Source: Erythrobacter sanguineus (GTDB taxonomy: Bacteria > Pseudomonadota > Alphaproteobacteria > Sphingomonadales > Sphingomonadaceae). Taken from it: 64,000 bases of DNA. Within the stretch, counting starts at the first letter, position 1. Every line of letters starts with the position of its first letter. A model generated the notes under the pieces. The model saw only the letters and a program-made list of their open reading frames with translations. It ran no database searches and was not told where the DNA came from. The position numbers and the translations under genes were made by a program. Of the stretch, positions 63,613-64,000 are shown one piece after another. The DNA lies in contig NZ_FRDF01000014.1 in NCBI RefSeq assembly GCF_900143235.1, positions 1-64,000 on the forward strand. Direction: 5' to 3'.

Positions 63613-64000
63613 CCGACGATACAACGCAACCGATTGATTTGGGTGCTCCTTCTCGCATGGCGGCGGAAAAACCGCGGCGGCTTGGCAAGGGTCTGGGCGC
63701 GCTGTTGGGGGAAACCCGGCGCGAGGAACCGCTCGCTCGGCGTGATGAGCCTGAAGATGCGCCTGCATCGGGCGGTCCAGTGCTGCGGATGCTTGCGCTG
63801 GCCACGATCAAGCCGCTGCCGGGCAACCCGCGCCAATATTTCGATGAAGCGGCGCTGGAGGAATTGGCGGCCTCGATTGCCACGCGCGGGGTGATCCAGC
63901 CGATCATTGTCCGCCCGCATCCCCAGGGTCAGGGGTATCAGCTGGTCGCGGGTGAGCGCCGCTGGCGCGCGGCCCAGAAGGCGCGGTTGCACGAAATTCC
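63609..64000 (+). CDS. parB: Chromosome partitioning protein ParB, 5' part (cut by window end)
   Basis: The first 130 residues are present. After an Arg/Lys-rich start (RLGKGLGALLG) and a linker, the ParB/Srx CTPase domain begins: KPLPGNPRQYFDEAALEELAASI (in part), IQPIIVRP and VAGERRWRAA with the GERRxRA CTP-binding motif. The protein continues past base 64000, so the HTH and dimer domain are unseen. It would bind the parS sites just upstream. Confidence 0.94.
   Translation, partial: MTDDTTQPIDLGAPSRMAAEKPRRLGKGLGALLGETRREEPLARRDEPEDAPASGGPVLRMLALATIKPLPGNPRQYFDEAALEELAASIATRGVIQPIIVRPHPQGQGYQLVAGERRWRAAQKARLHEI

Overview
The window is 64 kb of GC-rich bacterial chromosome, most likely from an alphaproteobacterium of the order Sphingomonadales (Erythrobacteraceae-like). 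This rests on gene content and order, not on a database search: the order PPSR-hemE-hemJ-rho and mnmE-mnmG-rsmG-parA-parB, a PopZ-type (DUF2497) protein, DUF2093, DUF1491, DUF6489 and UrcA proteins, a fused ThiS-ThiG, and an Rrf2-sufB-sufC-sufD-sufS-sufT operon.

Layout. 1-340 is the 3' end of an IS3-family element, followed by an LprI-like lipoprotein. 1.5-6.5 kb holds tadA, rpmB, a phytase-like esterase, DUF2093, xseA and purD; the last two are divergent and share a CATG start. 6.5-7.7 kb is a lower-GC insert with short repeats and an orphan membrane protein. A cytochrome c lipoprotein behind a perfect FNR/FixK box, adenosine kinase and small envelope genes follow. 11.7-18.6 kb is a minus-strand suf operon with an Rrf2 (IscR-like) regulator at its head and a DUF559 protein inside it. 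18.7-30 kb holds a DUF885 peptidase, an AraC regulator, pyrD, gamma-glutamyltransferase, an acyl-CoA ligase, a porin and thiSG. 30-39 kb holds merC-like, ctaA, cutA, rplM-rpsI, a metallophosphoesterase, a LytS/LytTR two-component pair and fumC. 39-46.7 kb holds a PCMT-like protein with tolC, popZ-like, an S9 peptidase, a thioredoxin-like ferredoxin, a CBS protein, erpA and xth.

From 46.9 to 53.5 kb every gene (sleB-like, DUF1491, thioesterase, ptsN, hpf, dnaQ, coaE, aroE, maf, PPSR) is on the minus strand. From 53.87 kb most genes (hemE, hemJ, rho, BLUF, DUF6489, mnmE, mnmG, rsmG, parA, parB) are on the plus strand. The 331-bp gap at 53538-53868 lies between the DUF299/PPSR gene and hemE, the same neighbours as the Caulobacter origin. 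It has DnaA-box-like 9-mers, an AT-rich stretch and four GANTC sites, and is read as oriC. About 6-9 kb away, five parS sites (four perfect TGTTTCACGTGAAACA, one with a single mismatch) lie in mnmE, mnmG, rsmG and the mnmE-mnmG gap, next to parA-parB. The right end of the window is therefore the origin/centromere region of the chromosome.

Other signals outside genes: three copies of a dispersed repeat whose hairpin stems differ in sequence but keep pairing; a 12-bp-arm inverted repeat on the extended -10 promoter of the PCMT-like/tolC pair; and an orphan intrinsic terminator at 21.5 kb with no convincing gene before it. No tRNA, rRNA, CRISPR array or prophage was seen.
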